From assembly GCA_024398935.1 (NCBI GenBank), contig JAKSIH010000024.1, forward strand, positions 1 to 43,321: a DNA stretch of 43,321 nucleotides, read 5' to 3'. Under the pieces are notes generated by a model. It was not told the origin of the DNA and searched no databases. It saw nothing but the letters and a program-made list of their open reading frames with translations. Origin of the DNA: Fibrobacter sp. (GTDB lineage: Bacteria > Fibrobacterota > Fibrobacteria > Fibrobacterales > Fibrobacteraceae). Numbering within the stretch: the first letter of the stretch is position 1; every line of letters starts with the position of its first letter. Positions 18,242 through 26,751 of the stretch are shown piece after piece. The position numbers and the translations under genes are program-made.

Positions 18242-18361
18242 CTTGAAAAGACTTTGCAGGCTGCTCGTGAAATGCTCCGAGACGGAGTTTCCTTGGAAAA
18301 GGTCATTAAGTATCAGAAACTCACCGAAGAACAGTTCGCAATGCTTGACGCCTTAGCATAA
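18242..18361 (+). pseudogene. C-terminal fragment of a Rpn/PDDEXK_2-type nuclease gene
   Basis: The open frame reads LEKTLQAAREMLRDGVSLEK, then VIKYQKLTEEQ and a stop. It is clearly homologous to the last 40 codons of the broken nuclease gene at 22655-23536 (LEKTLQAAREMLLEGDSVEK). Nothing upstream matches the rest of the gene, so only the tail remains. The rest of 18142-18452 holds no supported gene apart from the TACATT box before the next start. Confidence 0.75.
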
Positions 18362-18452
18362 GGTTCCCGAGCTCCGCCGAGGGGAAGGGCGTTTTTTCGC
18401 TAGAAAACGTATTTTTGCTGACGAATGTTGTTTTTTTTTTACATTCGCCGGT

Positions 18453-19754
18453 ATGATTTTCAGAAAATTTTTTTGTGTATTCTGTTTGTTTATTGTCATT
18501 CCGGCACTTGCAGACCCTACGGTATCCATTTTCGTAAAGGATGCCTCGGAATTTGAAGCCTTGAAGGCGGACCTATCCGAGTTGAAGGCGAGCATTGGTC
18601 AGAACAACGAGGCTCTTGATTCCCTTATCGCTCAGGCCAATCGAATCGGAGAAATGAATGACCGGTGCGGCAGCATTTCCATTAGCGACGTGCTGGACGA
18701 AAACTGCGGAAACTTTTACGCAGTGGAACTTCCTGAATTCGAAACCCGCTACATGGAAGTGACCGGTGAACTTCGTTTGGGTTCCATGTCCATGGCTTCC
18801 GGTCTGGAGCAGCGTACTCAGCAGATTGATGCTTGCGTTGATGCCCTTTCTAGGATTATCGTTTCCAAGGAAAACCTGCTGAAGATTGAAGGCGATGTGG
18901 ATTTGGAACCTTTGTCTCATTCTGGCGCTTTTGACGCCACCTACAACTTCAATCTTTTCTATGATGAAAAGAAAATGGACCAGCAAAAACACCTGGCCGA
19001 GATGTGGCTTTCCAAGTGTAACGAGATTATCCTTCGCAAGAGTGGCGATGAATTTGCTCCGCTGTTTATCGAGTCTATCGAAACCTTGAATTCTCGCATG
19101 CTGGATCGGGGTACCAACCTGAAGATTGTGCTGGAACCGAAATCGTTGCAATTCTATCTGGACTTGAACAGGAAGGTTGCTGGAGCCTACTACTTGAGTG
19201 GTGTGGATCTTTTTGATGTGGATGCAATTCCATCGGGAAAGTCTACCAGCCATTTGCTGGTGAAGGTGAAGAAAAATAGCGTGGTGCTTCCTTTGGGTAG
19301 AAGTGCAAAGATGCAGAACTACAAGGGTCGCGTGGAGTTTGAAAAGTCCAGTAACGACTTGGTTGGCCGCTGGATCTGGGACCGCGATAAAATCAAAAAA
19401 AAGATTTTTGCCAAGTCCGCTAAGAAGAAGGATTCTCTAGAAAGCGAAATGGAAAGGCAAGCCCAGGAAGAAAGGTCCGCTATAGAGAAAACCATTTCCA
19501 CCAACATCGATACGGACAAGAAATCCGTTCGCTGGGTTCCCCTTGGAATTTCTACCGCGGTGACGGTTGCGGGGACTGTTTTGGCTGTGGTTGGGAATAG
19601 CCAGGCAAAGGATGCGTACGATGGTGGCGCAAAGACGGAGAAGGAATTAAACGATGCCAAGGATAAGGCTCACAGCGGACAAACCTTGCGAACTGTCGGT
19701 ATCATTACTGCCATTGTAGGCGCCATTGGCATTGGCGTAAGCTTTGCTTTTTAA
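18453..19754 (+). CDS. secreted or membrane-anchored protein of unknown function
   Basis: 433 residues, family not recognised. A signal peptide (FCVFCLFIVIPALA) is followed by a helical, coiled-coil-like segment (FEALKADLSELKASIGQNNEAL). The middle has charged residues, and around residues 305-345 there is a basic-acidic helix (KIKKKIFAKSAKKKD). Near the C-terminus two hydrophobic segments (LGISTAVTVAGTVLAVVG; VGIITAIVGAIGIGVSFAF) flank a short charged loop, so it probably sits in a membrane by its tail. Start: ATG 18453 has TACATT seven bases upstream and no Shine-Dalgarno. It is 12 bp from the FISUMP lipoprotein gene and likely co-transcribed. Confidence 0.6.
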   Translation: MIFRKFFCVFCLFIVIPALADPTVSIFVKDASEFEALKADLSELKASIGQNNEALDSLIAQANRIGEMNDRCGSISISDVLDENCGNFYAVELPEFETRYMEVTGELRLGSMSMASGLEQRTQQIDACVDALSRIIVSKENLLKIEGDVDLEPLSHSGAFDATYNFNLFYDEKKMDQQKHLAEMWLSKCNEIILRKSGDEFAPLFIESIETLNSRMLDRGTNLKIVLEPKSLQFYLDLNRKVAGAYYLSGVDLFDVDAIPSGKSTSHLLVKVKKNSVVLPLGRSAKMQNYKGRVEFEKSSNDLVGRWIWDRDKIKKKIFAKSAKKKDSLESEMERQAQEERSAIEKTISTNIDTDKKSVRWVPLGISTAVTVAGTVLAVVGNSQAKDAYDGGAKTEKELNDAKDKAHSGQTLRTVGIITAIVGAIGIGVSFAF

Positions 19755-19766
19755 GGGAGAACTGAA

Positions 19767-21755
19767 ATGAAAAGTAGTGTCATTCGGAACGCCACCAACC
19801 GCCTCATTCTGAGCGTAGTACGGAATCTAATCGTTCTTTCTGTAGTTCTTCTTTCTATTTCAGGCTGTTCCGACTACGAGGCCATGCTAGAAGATGATTA
19901 TGGCTATGTCCGTGTAGACGCAGAAAGCTCAGACGATTCAGATGTCAATCAAAACTTGTCAAGTACTCCGAGCGACGCCGAGGGGTCAAGCAGTTCCTCC
20001 TCAAAAGTCATCCCCGACACCGATCGGGAATCCAGCAGTTCCTCCTCCGATGTCATCCCCGACACCGCGGGGGCAAGCAGTTCCACCTCAAATGTCATCC
20101 CCGACTCCGATCGGGGACATAGCAGTTCTTCTGTGGCAGAACTGCCGAAATGCGGTGATGTTCCCTACAACCCCGAAGAATTGGTCTGCGTAAACAAGAC
20201 CTTGAAGGGTCTTTGCGGTAAGGACATGTTCGATACCGCCGTCAGTTTTTGCTGGACGGATGGAAAAATTTATGACTTGTGCGGAAATAAAACATACAAC
20301 TTGACTAATGAATTCTGCTTGAACGGTGAGGTTTACAGCAAGTGCGGTGGCGCAGAATTTAATCCTGAAGATTATGTTTGCGTGAGCGGAGTCTTGAGAG
20401 GTCTTTGTGGTGAAAGTGTTTTTGATACATCGGCGAGTTTCTGCGGAGAAGATACCAAGGTCTATGATCTTTGTGGTAACAAAACTTATAAAGTAAACAG
20501 CCAGTTCTGTGCGGCGGCTGCAGTTTATGACAAGTGTAATGGGAAAACTTACAATCCTGTGGGATACGCTTGTGTTGATCAAAAAATCATGAAAACATGC
20601 AGCACAGTACCTTATGATAGTACATCAAAATTCTGCGGTTCCGACAATAAGGTTTATGACCTATGTGGCGGAAAGTCTTATGATGTGGTAGCTCGCTTCT
20701 GCAGGGATTCAAAGCTGTATCCGTACTGCAACGGGAAAGATTACGATGTTACCGAATACATTTGTGTCGGAAGTTCCTTGAAAAAAATATGTGGCGAAAA
20801 TGCTTATGACGAAACAAAATCATTCTGCGTAGATGGTGCTGTTTATGAATTGTGCAATAAGAAAACTTTTGACATTTCTGCAGAATTTTGTCTTGACGGG
20901 GACGTACTTGAAAAATGTGGTGGTGAAACTTACGACCCTGAAAAGTTTGTCTGCGTAAGCGGAAAACTGAAGGACGTCTGCGGCGATGAAATCTATGATC
21001 CTGCTACCAGTTTCTGCGGGTCGGATAAGGTGGTATATGAACTGTGTGGTGGAAAGAGTTATGATGTTGTGTCCAAGTTTTGCGGATCGGATAAGGTTGT
21101 TTATGACAAGTGTGGCGGTGAAAAATATGATGTGACAATGAACTTCTGTGGCTCAGATAAGAAAGTTTATGAACTGTGTGGTGGGAAAAAGTATGATGTT
21201 GCATCTGAATTTTGTGGACCGGATCAAATGGTATATTCAGAGTTTAAGGATAGTCGTGATTATCAAGTTTATCGTACTGTGAAAATTGGTGGGCGAGTTT
21301 GGATGGCCCAAAATCTGAATTACGTAGTGGGTTATGCAAGATCTGGGATGTGTTATGATAATAAAACAGAGAATTGTGCAAAATACGGACGCTTGTATAC
21401 GTGGGATGCTGCAAAAAAAGTGTGTCCGTCTGGCTGGCGTTTGCCAACTTTGTCAGATTTTGAAGAATTTATGGTTGTAGTTGGTGAAAATGCTCACTTG
21501 AAATTGAAATCTTCAGAATGGGATGGCTCAAATGACTTTGGCTTTTCTGCACTTCCTTCGGGGAGCTACAGTTACAGTAGTGTTAGTGGATCGGGTTCTT
21601 TCGTCAACTTAGGAAGTTATACTAGATTTTGGTCCTCTACACAGAGCCCTAATGACAATATAAGTGCGTGTGGGTTGGTTATTCGTGATGAAGCTAAAGT
21701 TTCGTGTAAATTGTCGATTAATATAAGTAGTTATCCAGTCCGTTGTTTAAAGTAA
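19767..21755 (+). CDS. FISUMP-domain lipoprotein with 17 Cys repeats
   Basis: 662 residues. The signal peptide has lipobox ISGC (Cys34). Residues about 66-122 are a Ser-rich linker with three VIP(D)-type repeats. Residues 129 to about 495 hold 17 units of the form C-x11-C spaced about 21 residues apart, each with Y/F-D/N near the middle (for example CGGKSYDVVSKFC); the last three units are 22 residues and nearly identical. The C-terminus is a FISUMP domain (Fibrobacter succinogenes major paralogous domain): KIGGRVWMAQNLNY, RLYTWDAAKKVCPSGWRLP, then SSYPVRCL. The role is unknown; surface adhesion has been proposed for the family. The DNA for the signal peptide and linker contains copies of an intergenic repeat. 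Confidence 0.85.
   Translation: MKSSVIRNATNRLILSVVRNLIVLSVVLLSISGCSDYEAMLEDDYGYVRVDAESSDDSDVNQNLSSTPSDAEGSSSSSSKVIPDTDRESSSSSSDVIPDTAGASSSTSNVIPDSDRGHSSSSVAELPKCGDVPYNPEELVCVNKTLKGLCGKDMFDTAVSFCWTDGKIYDLCGNKTYNLTNEFCLNGEVYSKCGGAEFNPEDYVCVSGVLRGLCGESVFDTSASFCGEDTKVYDLCGNKTYKVNSQFCAAAAVYDKCNGKTYNPVGYACVDQKIMKTCSTVPYDSTSKFCGSDNKVYDLCGGKSYDVVARFCRDSKLYPYCNGKDYDVTEYICVGSSLKKICGENAYDETKSFCVDGAVYELCNKKTFDISAEFCLDGDVLEKCGGETYDPEKFVCVSGKLKDVCGDEIYDPATSFCGSDKVVYELCGGKSYDVVSKFCGSDKVVYDKCGGEKYDVTMNFCGSDKKVYELCGGKKYDVASEFCGPDQMVYSEFKDSRDYQVYRTVKIGGRVWMAQNLNYVVGYARSGMCYDNKTENCAKYGRLYTWDAAKKVCPSGWRLPTLSDFEEFMVVVGENAHLKLKSSEWDGSNDFGFSALPSGSYSYSSVSGSGSFVNLGSYTRFWSSTQSPNDNISACGLVIRDEAKVSCKLSINISSYPVRCLK
19780..20119. 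repeat. intergenic palindromic repeats embedded in the FISUMP gene
   Basis: 19805-19830 (TCATTCTGAGCG ... CGGAATCTA) lies in the signal-peptide region. 20007-20034 (GTCATCCCCGACACCGATCG then GGAATCCA), 20052-20078 and 20094-20119 lie in the linker region. They share the GTCAT ... GAATCCA design of the non-coding copies at 578, 5276 and 43081. Confidence 0.65.
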
Positions 21756-21818
21756 TTGATTATTTCGTTGTCTAAAAAACTAAACATTCAATCTTATCCA
21801 ACAAAAAAGGAACATCCT

Positions 21819-22427
21819 ATGGAAAATTTCGTATCCTACTACACTAAAAACTTTTCAAGCGATCTTGAAAAATGGTTCTCTATCGAAAGAAATCATGGCG
21901 ACTATAAAGTAAGTTTCATCCCTCACGCAGATGGTCATTTTAATCCTAACAGACCTGCCAAATGTAGTGAAGTTGATGAATATGGCTTTTCTGTAGCTTG
22001 CTTTTTCACGTTCCTGATTCCGCAGGTGGTTGCCCTGGCTTCTGGCACCATGAAGACCTTCTACCTTTTTAGTAAAGCCTCCGGCTGGCCACTTCTCAGC
22101 TGCGGTATGGGCGGTTTTATGTCTCCCGCACAAATTTTGAAGGAAGCTGCCTTGGAACCGTTCTCCAACGAACGCAAACGTTATATTCCCATGTTAAAAA
22201 CCGCAGAGAATTACTTTATTCAGGAAATCAAGAAATTTCTGGCAGGTAACGACGCTAATTTGGACCACGCAGTCTACGCCAACTTGTGCGAACTGACGCA
22301 AGGAAAATCCGAAGAAATCAGCAAGAAAATCACAGAACAAGTTGATCTATACATCGCCTACCTGCAGGGCGAACGCAATTTTGAAGCACACCTCATGCCT
22401 CAAGATTTTAGGAATAAGAATTCCTAA
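21819..22427 (+). CDS. unknown cytosolic protein
   Basis: About 202 residues, not recognised. It begins MENFVSYYTKNFSSDLEKWF and has no convincing signal peptide. A moderately hydrophobic central segment (FSVACFFTFLIPQVVALAS) is followed by helices rich in charged residues (QEIKKFLAGNDANLDHAVYA; ISKKITEQVDLYIAYLQGE). ATG 21819 is chosen because AAAAAAGGAAC precedes it; the frame is open from 21756 but those codons have no start context. It lies 63 bp after the FISUMP gene. Codon use is more AT-rich than in housekeeping genes, as in its upstream neighbour's 3' half. Confidence 0.55.
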   Translation: MENFVSYYTKNFSSDLEKWFSIERNHGDYKVSFIPHADGHFNPNRPAKCSEVDEYGFSVACFFTFLIPQVVALASGTMKTFYLFSKASGWPLLSCGMGGFMSPAQILKEAALEPFSNERKRYIPMLKTAENYFIQEIKKFLAGNDANLDHAVYANLCELTQGKSEEISKKITEQVDLYIAYLQGERNFEAHLMPQDFRNKNS

Positions 22428-22654
22428 AAAAATTCAAGTAGGGTCCCTCTCGGTACGCTTAGTCATGGTTCGATAGGCTCACCATAGACATCAAGACTCA
22501 TTTGTAAACTTTTTACCCGTTATGTAAAATTTTCAAAAAGCTGCGAACAAATTACTCCATAAATACATGTATAGAGTAGGTGCTCCAGGTTGCGTTTGCC
22601 CGCGGGAAGGCAATCCTGCAACTAGCAAAAAAACGTATTTCAAAGGATGTTTGT

Positions 22655-23536
22655 TTGAATCGCAAAGAATTCATCGCCATGGCGAAGGACATCAAGGAAA
22701 GTCCGGATCGTTTAGCCCATTACCGCAAGATTTTCAAGAATGTGTATCTCTTCAGTGACGGCATGTTCAAGATTCTGCTGGCAAACGAAGCCAAGCCGGA
22801 GCGGACTGTCATGTTCCTCAACGCCATGTTGGGGCTGGATGGTGATAAGGCCATCTCGAATTTTACCTTCGGCCTGCAGGAAAATCCCGGCGCGCTGAAC
22901 GAGAAGACCGCTTTCTTCGATATCTACGGAACGACGCAGGCGGGAGAACCCGTTCTCATCTAAGTTCAGCAGAGTTACAACCCGCTTTTTGTGGATTGCC
23001 TCATCTATTATACTTCTCGCGTTGTTACGAGGACCGTGAAGAAGGTCTTGTCTTACAAATTGCCTCACATTTTTATACTGAGCTTTCTGACCGAGGACCA
23101 GTTCGTCCTAGACCGCAACAACTATTTCCATACCATAGAGCTTGTCCGCAATAGACTGCATTACTACGGCAAGCAGGACATCCATTTGGTGAAGCTGGAA
23201 AAGTTCTTCGCCATCGAGGACCGCACCAAGCCGGAACAGCGTGAACAGAGTCGCGCGCCGATATGCTCCGCCTTTGATTCATGCACCAATGATGTTTTTC
23301 TTCTGGAGGCCGATGGCATGACTGATCTCGCATACGAAAAGGATGGTTCGTTCCTGCAAGGCAAAGCCAATGGCGAAGAAATCTGTCTGGCGAAAGGTCG
23401 TGAGGAAGCTGAACAGGAATACCTTGAAAAGACTTTGCAGGCTGCCCGTGAAATGCTTCTAGAGGGGGATTCTGTTGAAAAGGTCTGCCGAATTCAGAAA
23501 CTCACTGAACAACAGGTTAGGCGTTGCTTTAGCTAG
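22655..23536 (+). pseudogene. Rpn/PDDEXK_2-type nuclease gene broken by one nonsense codon
   Basis: Reads as one frame of 294 codons with a single internal TAA at 22961-22963. The first part has FKNVYLFSDGMFKILLANEA and FFDIYGTTQAGEPVLI, then stop, then VQQSYNPLFVD and LIYYTSRVV in the same frame. Family members (PD-(D/E)XK nuclease family transposases, Rpn-like) read D...(I/V)E(M/V)Q here, so the stop replaces the catalytic Glu codon (TAA for GAA). The tail LEKTLQAAREM is shared with the fragment at 18242-18361. TTG 22655 with AAAGGA seven bases upstream is the probable start; an in-frame ATG lies at 22580. Rpn proteins promote recombination and are phage-defence or selfish elements in some genomes. 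Confidence 0.8.
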
Positions 23537-23676
23537 TTAATAGGAACATCTTCGCTCAAAGGCTTTCCCAGGTTCAACTTTGAACTTGGGAATTTTTATT
23601 CGCACAAAAGTACAGTTTTAATGATTTTTACCATTATTTAACACCTACGGCTCATAAATTATCATAGATTTACAGC

Positions 23677-25206
23677 ATGGGTTTTAATAAGAAGTGTTTG
23701 GCTCTCGTAGCAGGGTGTTTTGGGCTGGTTCAGTTTTTAGGTTGTGGGGATTCTTCGGATAGTCCCGCTTCTCCATCGGATGTTCTTGTGGAACAGCCTT
23801 TGTCTTCGGATTCGCTTCCGCTGCAATCTTCCGATTCCCGACCTAGCGACGGACCGTTCCCGGAACGGCCCATGAGTTCCATGGGGGAGTTCCCTGGTGA
23901 CGATCCCTTGCCAGAAATTCCAGCATCTTCCAGTGCGGCTTTCGATAGCGCCTGGTTTGGCGGCCTGGAATCAGGAAATGAACCTTTGCTGCTTTCCAGT
24001 TCCAGCGTGATACTCCTGCCACCTCACAGTTCTTCTTCTGTGGACCCGCTCCCGCCACCCGGTTCTTCGATGGTGCAGCCTCGGTCAAGTAGCAGTGTGC
24101 CGCCTCCGCCACCTTCGTCCGACTCGAAGCCGATGCTTTTCAGCCCTTACATTGTAGGAGCCGACATTTCCCGTTTTCAGGAATACGAATCCTATGGCAC
24201 TCGCATTTTTGATACGGACGGAACTGAAAAGGATATCTTCGCTCTGCTGCGTGACCACGGGTTTAACGCCGTCCGCTTAAAGACATTCCTCAGTCCCAAG
24301 GCGGCCTTCGGTTATGCCGCTGCGGGTTGCGGTCAGGATAGCGAAGCCTTTGGCGACAAGGAACATGTGGTGGCCTACGCCCAGAAGGTAAAAAAGGCTG
24401 GCTTTACCTTCCTGCTGGATATTCATTATAGCGATGTCTGGGCGGATCCGGACACGCAAATTATTCCCGAACGCTGGCGCGGCGTCCAAAACTCCGATGC
24501 CATGGCGGATTCCGTCTATAATTACACCTACGACCTGATGGCAGCCCTCAAGCAGGTGAACGCCTTGCCGGACATGGTTCAGGTGGGTAACGAAATTACC
24601 AACGGCATGCTTCGAGACTTACCTACCAATAGCACCAACTGCTGGGGCGATAACGTGCAGTTGGCTCCCAACAGCGTGAACGGCGTCATGAACAAACAGC
24701 AGAACCCCAACGGTATTGCAAACACTGCGAAATACCTAGCGGCAGGTTCCCGGGCGGTAAAGGCTTTCGAGACTTCTTCCCACAAGATCAAGACCGTGTT
24801 CCACATCGAAAGTCCCCAGAACGCCACTACGGTGAACTGGTGGATGAGTTCCATTATCAAGACGGAAAAAGTTTCTCCCGACGTGATGGCATTCTCCGCC
24901 TACACCGCCTACCAGCACGGAACGCCCGACACCTGGAAAACATTGATGAGTAGTCTTGCCAGCAGCTACCCGAATCTGGAATTCCTCATTGCAGAATACA
25001 ACGGCGGAACCGCCAAGAATTTCTATGGCTTTGATGGCTCCCGTGCAAGGACCCATCAGATCATGGAACAGGTCCCCCGAGGCCTTGGTGCCTTCTTCTG
25101 GGAACCGGCCAGCTATGGCGAGTGGGGAAGCGCCCTCCTGGATTGGGACGGCAATACCCTGAAGGCAAACCCAAAGGCCTTTGACGAATACAAGGTATTG
25201 TTCTAG
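23677..25206 (+). CDS. GH53 endo-beta-1,4-galactanase, lipoprotein
   Basis: 509 residues. Lipobox FLGC places the lipidated Cys at residue 23. A Ser/Pro-rich linker reaches about residue 155. The catalytic domain is GH53 (arabinogalactan endo-1,4-beta-galactosidase): IVGADISRFQEYE, FNAVRLKTFLSPK, FLLDIHYSDVWADP, VQVGNEITNGML with the acid/base Glu306, and LIAEYNGG with the nucleophile Glu440. It cleaves the beta-1,4-galactan side chains of pectin outside the cell, probably on the outer membrane surface. It is a single gene with a hairpin at 25233-25259 downstream. It shares its substrate theme with the pectate lyase at 36.9-39.5 kb. Confidence 0.92.
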   Translation: MGFNKKCLALVAGCFGLVQFLGCGDSSDSPASPSDVLVEQPLSSDSLPLQSSDSRPSDGPFPERPMSSMGEFPGDDPLPEIPASSSAAFDSAWFGGLESGNEPLLLSSSSVILLPPHSSSSVDPLPPPGSSMVQPRSSSSVPPPPPSSDSKPMLFSPYIVGADISRFQEYESYGTRIFDTDGTEKDIFALLRDHGFNAVRLKTFLSPKAAFGYAAAGCGQDSEAFGDKEHVVAYAQKVKKAGFTFLLDIHYSDVWADPDTQIIPERWRGVQNSDAMADSVYNYTYDLMAALKQVNALPDMVQVGNEITNGMLRDLPTNSTNCWGDNVQLAPNSVNGVMNKQQNPNGIANTAKYLAAGSRAVKAFETSSHKIKTVFHIESPQNATTVNWWMSSIIKTEKVSPDVMAFSAYTAYQHGTPDTWKTLMSSLASSYPNLEFLIAEYNGGTAKNFYGFDGSRARTHQIMEQVPRGLGAFFWEPASYGEWGSALLDWDGNTLKANPKAFDEYKVLF

Positions 25207-25232
25207 TCTTTTCAAAAAAAATCAAGAAAAAT

Positions 25233-25259
25233 GGCGAGTGTCATCTTTTGGCACTCGCC
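25233..25259 (+). terminator. hairpin after the GH53 gene
   Basis: Stem GGCGAGTG/CACTCGCC with an 11-nt loop. The T tract on the plus strand is poor. On the minus strand it is followed by a T-rich run, so it may act in both directions. Confidence 0.55.
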
Positions 25260-25385
25260 TTAACCTATATTTAGGTCATGGATTTGACGAACGTAAACTT
25301 CGACTCTTTGTTTATCGCTGAGAATCGGTACTTTGTAAAATTCAAAAAAATTTCTGTTACGCGCTCTTTTGTGTCTTGGATTTTC

Positions 25386-25603
25386 TATATTTGGGTTACA
25401 TCAGTTAAATCGCTGTTAGAGGTGGAAAAATAGAATCTTGCAAGTGAACCTGCTTGATTCTTGAGGCTGCGCATTTGGCGAGCGCATGTCTGTCGTTCCG
25501 GATATTTTAATTCCGGTGCGGTTTGATTCTGTCGTCAAAAAATGAGTCGCCCTGCCAGCGGGGCTAAATACTGGCAAAAAAATCATTTCGGGAGCAATGA
25601 TAG
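25386..25603 (+). promoter_or_regulatory. -10 box and long structured leader of the sigma-like gene
   Basis: TATATT (25386-25391) is followed by about 210 nt before the ATG. The leader can form AGAATC/GATTCT (25432-25461), TGCGC/GCGCA (25468-25486), CCGGA/TCCGG (25498-25516) and GCCAG/CTGGC (25554-25575). The last is followed by an A tract and the GGGAG Shine-Dalgarno. No known riboswitch was recognised. Between 25260 and 25385 nothing is supported. Confidence 0.4.
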
Positions 25604-26380
25604 ATGAACAATAATCAGGAAATTCTCATGAAGAAGATGAACCTTACTGGCTTGAATGCCGAAGACTTTATCCTTTTGCAGGCTGCAAAAAACGGCAATA
25701 AGGATGCCTGCGCCAAACTCTACCTCCATCACGAGGACGAAGTGGTGCGTATGCATCGTTACGGCCCCGATGGAAAGAACCCTAAGAAGTTCGGATTTTC
25801 CCAGAGTAGGAATGGCGCTTCCTATGAAGAAGCTTCCGGTAACTGCTATTTGTGCTTCTACAACTGCGTTCACAGCTACGATATGTCCAGCGGCACCCCC
25901 TTTATGGCTTGGATCCGTGGCATTTTCGCCAAGCGTGGCCTGGATTGGGTGAACGAGCGCAATCCGGATAGTTTTCTTTTTGAGGGGGACCAGATTACAG
26001 AATTTGGTGAAGAGGCGAAAGGTGATGATCGTGTTCCTGAAACCTTTTATGCAGGTCGTTTCGTTTCCGCTCAGGATTTTGAAAATGCTTCCGCGGATGT
26101 GTTCCGTTCTCATGGCGTCTCCCATGATTCCTTTGACGAAAATGAAATCATGAACGTCGAATGCCTGGAAAAGGTACGCAGCTACCTTCACGAGAAGGGC
26201 AACAAAAAGCTGGAAAAGTTTGTGGAAACCTACATCCTGTTGGGAAACGATGTAAAGAATCCCATGCAGGCCGTTGCGGAACAGCTGGGTGTCCGTCGAC
26301 AGACCGCCTATAACTACCTGGATTCTGTACAGGTCCTGGTAAAGGGACATTTCGGCAATCATTTCTACGGCTGCGACTAA
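25604..26380 (+). CDS. sigma-70 family-like transcription factor
   Basis: 258 residues. The N-terminal part (LLQAAKNGNKDACAKLYLHH) resembles region 2.1 of ECF sigma factors, and TPFMAWIRGIFAKRGLDWVN resembles region 2.4 following a cysteine-containing segment. The C-terminal QAVAEQLGVRRQTAYNYLDS is a helix-turn-helix like region 4.2. Between them is a charged linker of about 100 residues, longer than in a standard ECF factor. If correct, it directs RNA polymerase to a specific promoter set; its regulon is not visible. GGGAG precedes the ATG. No anti-sigma gene is adjacent. The assignment to sigma-70 is by pattern only. Confidence 0.55.
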   Translation: MNNNQEILMKKMNLTGLNAEDFILLQAAKNGNKDACAKLYLHHEDEVVRMHRYGPDGKNPKKFGFSQSRNGASYEEASGNCYLCFYNCVHSYDMSSGTPFMAWIRGIFAKRGLDWVNERNPDSFLFEGDQITEFGEEAKGDDRVPETFYAGRFVSAQDFENASADVFRSHGVSHDSFDENEIMNVECLEKVRSYLHEKGNKKLEKFVETYILLGNDVKNPMQAVAEQLGVRRQTAYNYLDSVQVLVKGHFGNHFYGCD

Positions 26381-26495
26381 TATTTGGGGGAGCTTTTCTT
26401 AAATTGCGTTTTTCAAACGCATTTAGCGGTGGCTCGGCAATGAAAAAATGCAAGCATTTTTTCGCAGCTCTCGCCTTTTTTCTAAATTCCCTTCT

Positions 26496-26750
26496 ATGAA
26501 AATTGAAGATTGGCGAATCCGTATTGACGAACTGAACGATGAAATCATAACCCTTTTGAACAAGAGGGCTTCTTACGCTACTGAAATAGGCAAGATCAAG
26601 AAGGAATTGGGCTTGCCTGTTTTGGACCAAAGTCGCGAAGATGCTGTGCTGGAAAAGGTGGGTTCCATGACTAAGGGCCCGCTGTCCCCTGATTCCATCA
26701 AGGAAATTTTTAGAACCATCATGGCAGAAACCCGCAAGGTGGAGGATTAA
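26496..26750 (+). CDS. chorismate mutase, AroQ class
   Basis: 84 residues, the size of monofunctional AroQ-class enzymes. The first helix DWRIRIDELNDEIITLLNKR, then KIKKELGLPVLDQSRED and IKEIFRTIMAETRK give the three helices. It converts chorismate to prephenate, feeding the tyrA product next door. ATG 26496 is chosen as MKIEDWR begins the fold. TAAATT lies 7 nt upstream and no Shine-Dalgarno is visible, so a leaderless transcript is likely. Its stop is one base from the tyrA ATG, with GGAGG near its end serving tyrA. First gene of aroQ-tyrA-aroA-like-nadK. Confidence 0.9.
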   Translation: MKIEDWRIRIDELNDEIITLLNKRASYATEIGKIKKELGLPVLDQSREDAVLEKVGSMTKGPLSPDSIKEIFRTIMAETRKVED

Positions 26751-26751
26751 G

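Noticed and set aside
25278..25433. 51-codon open frame after the GH53 terminator
   Set aside because: Weak ribosome site, ends across the -10 box of the next gene and matches nothing known.
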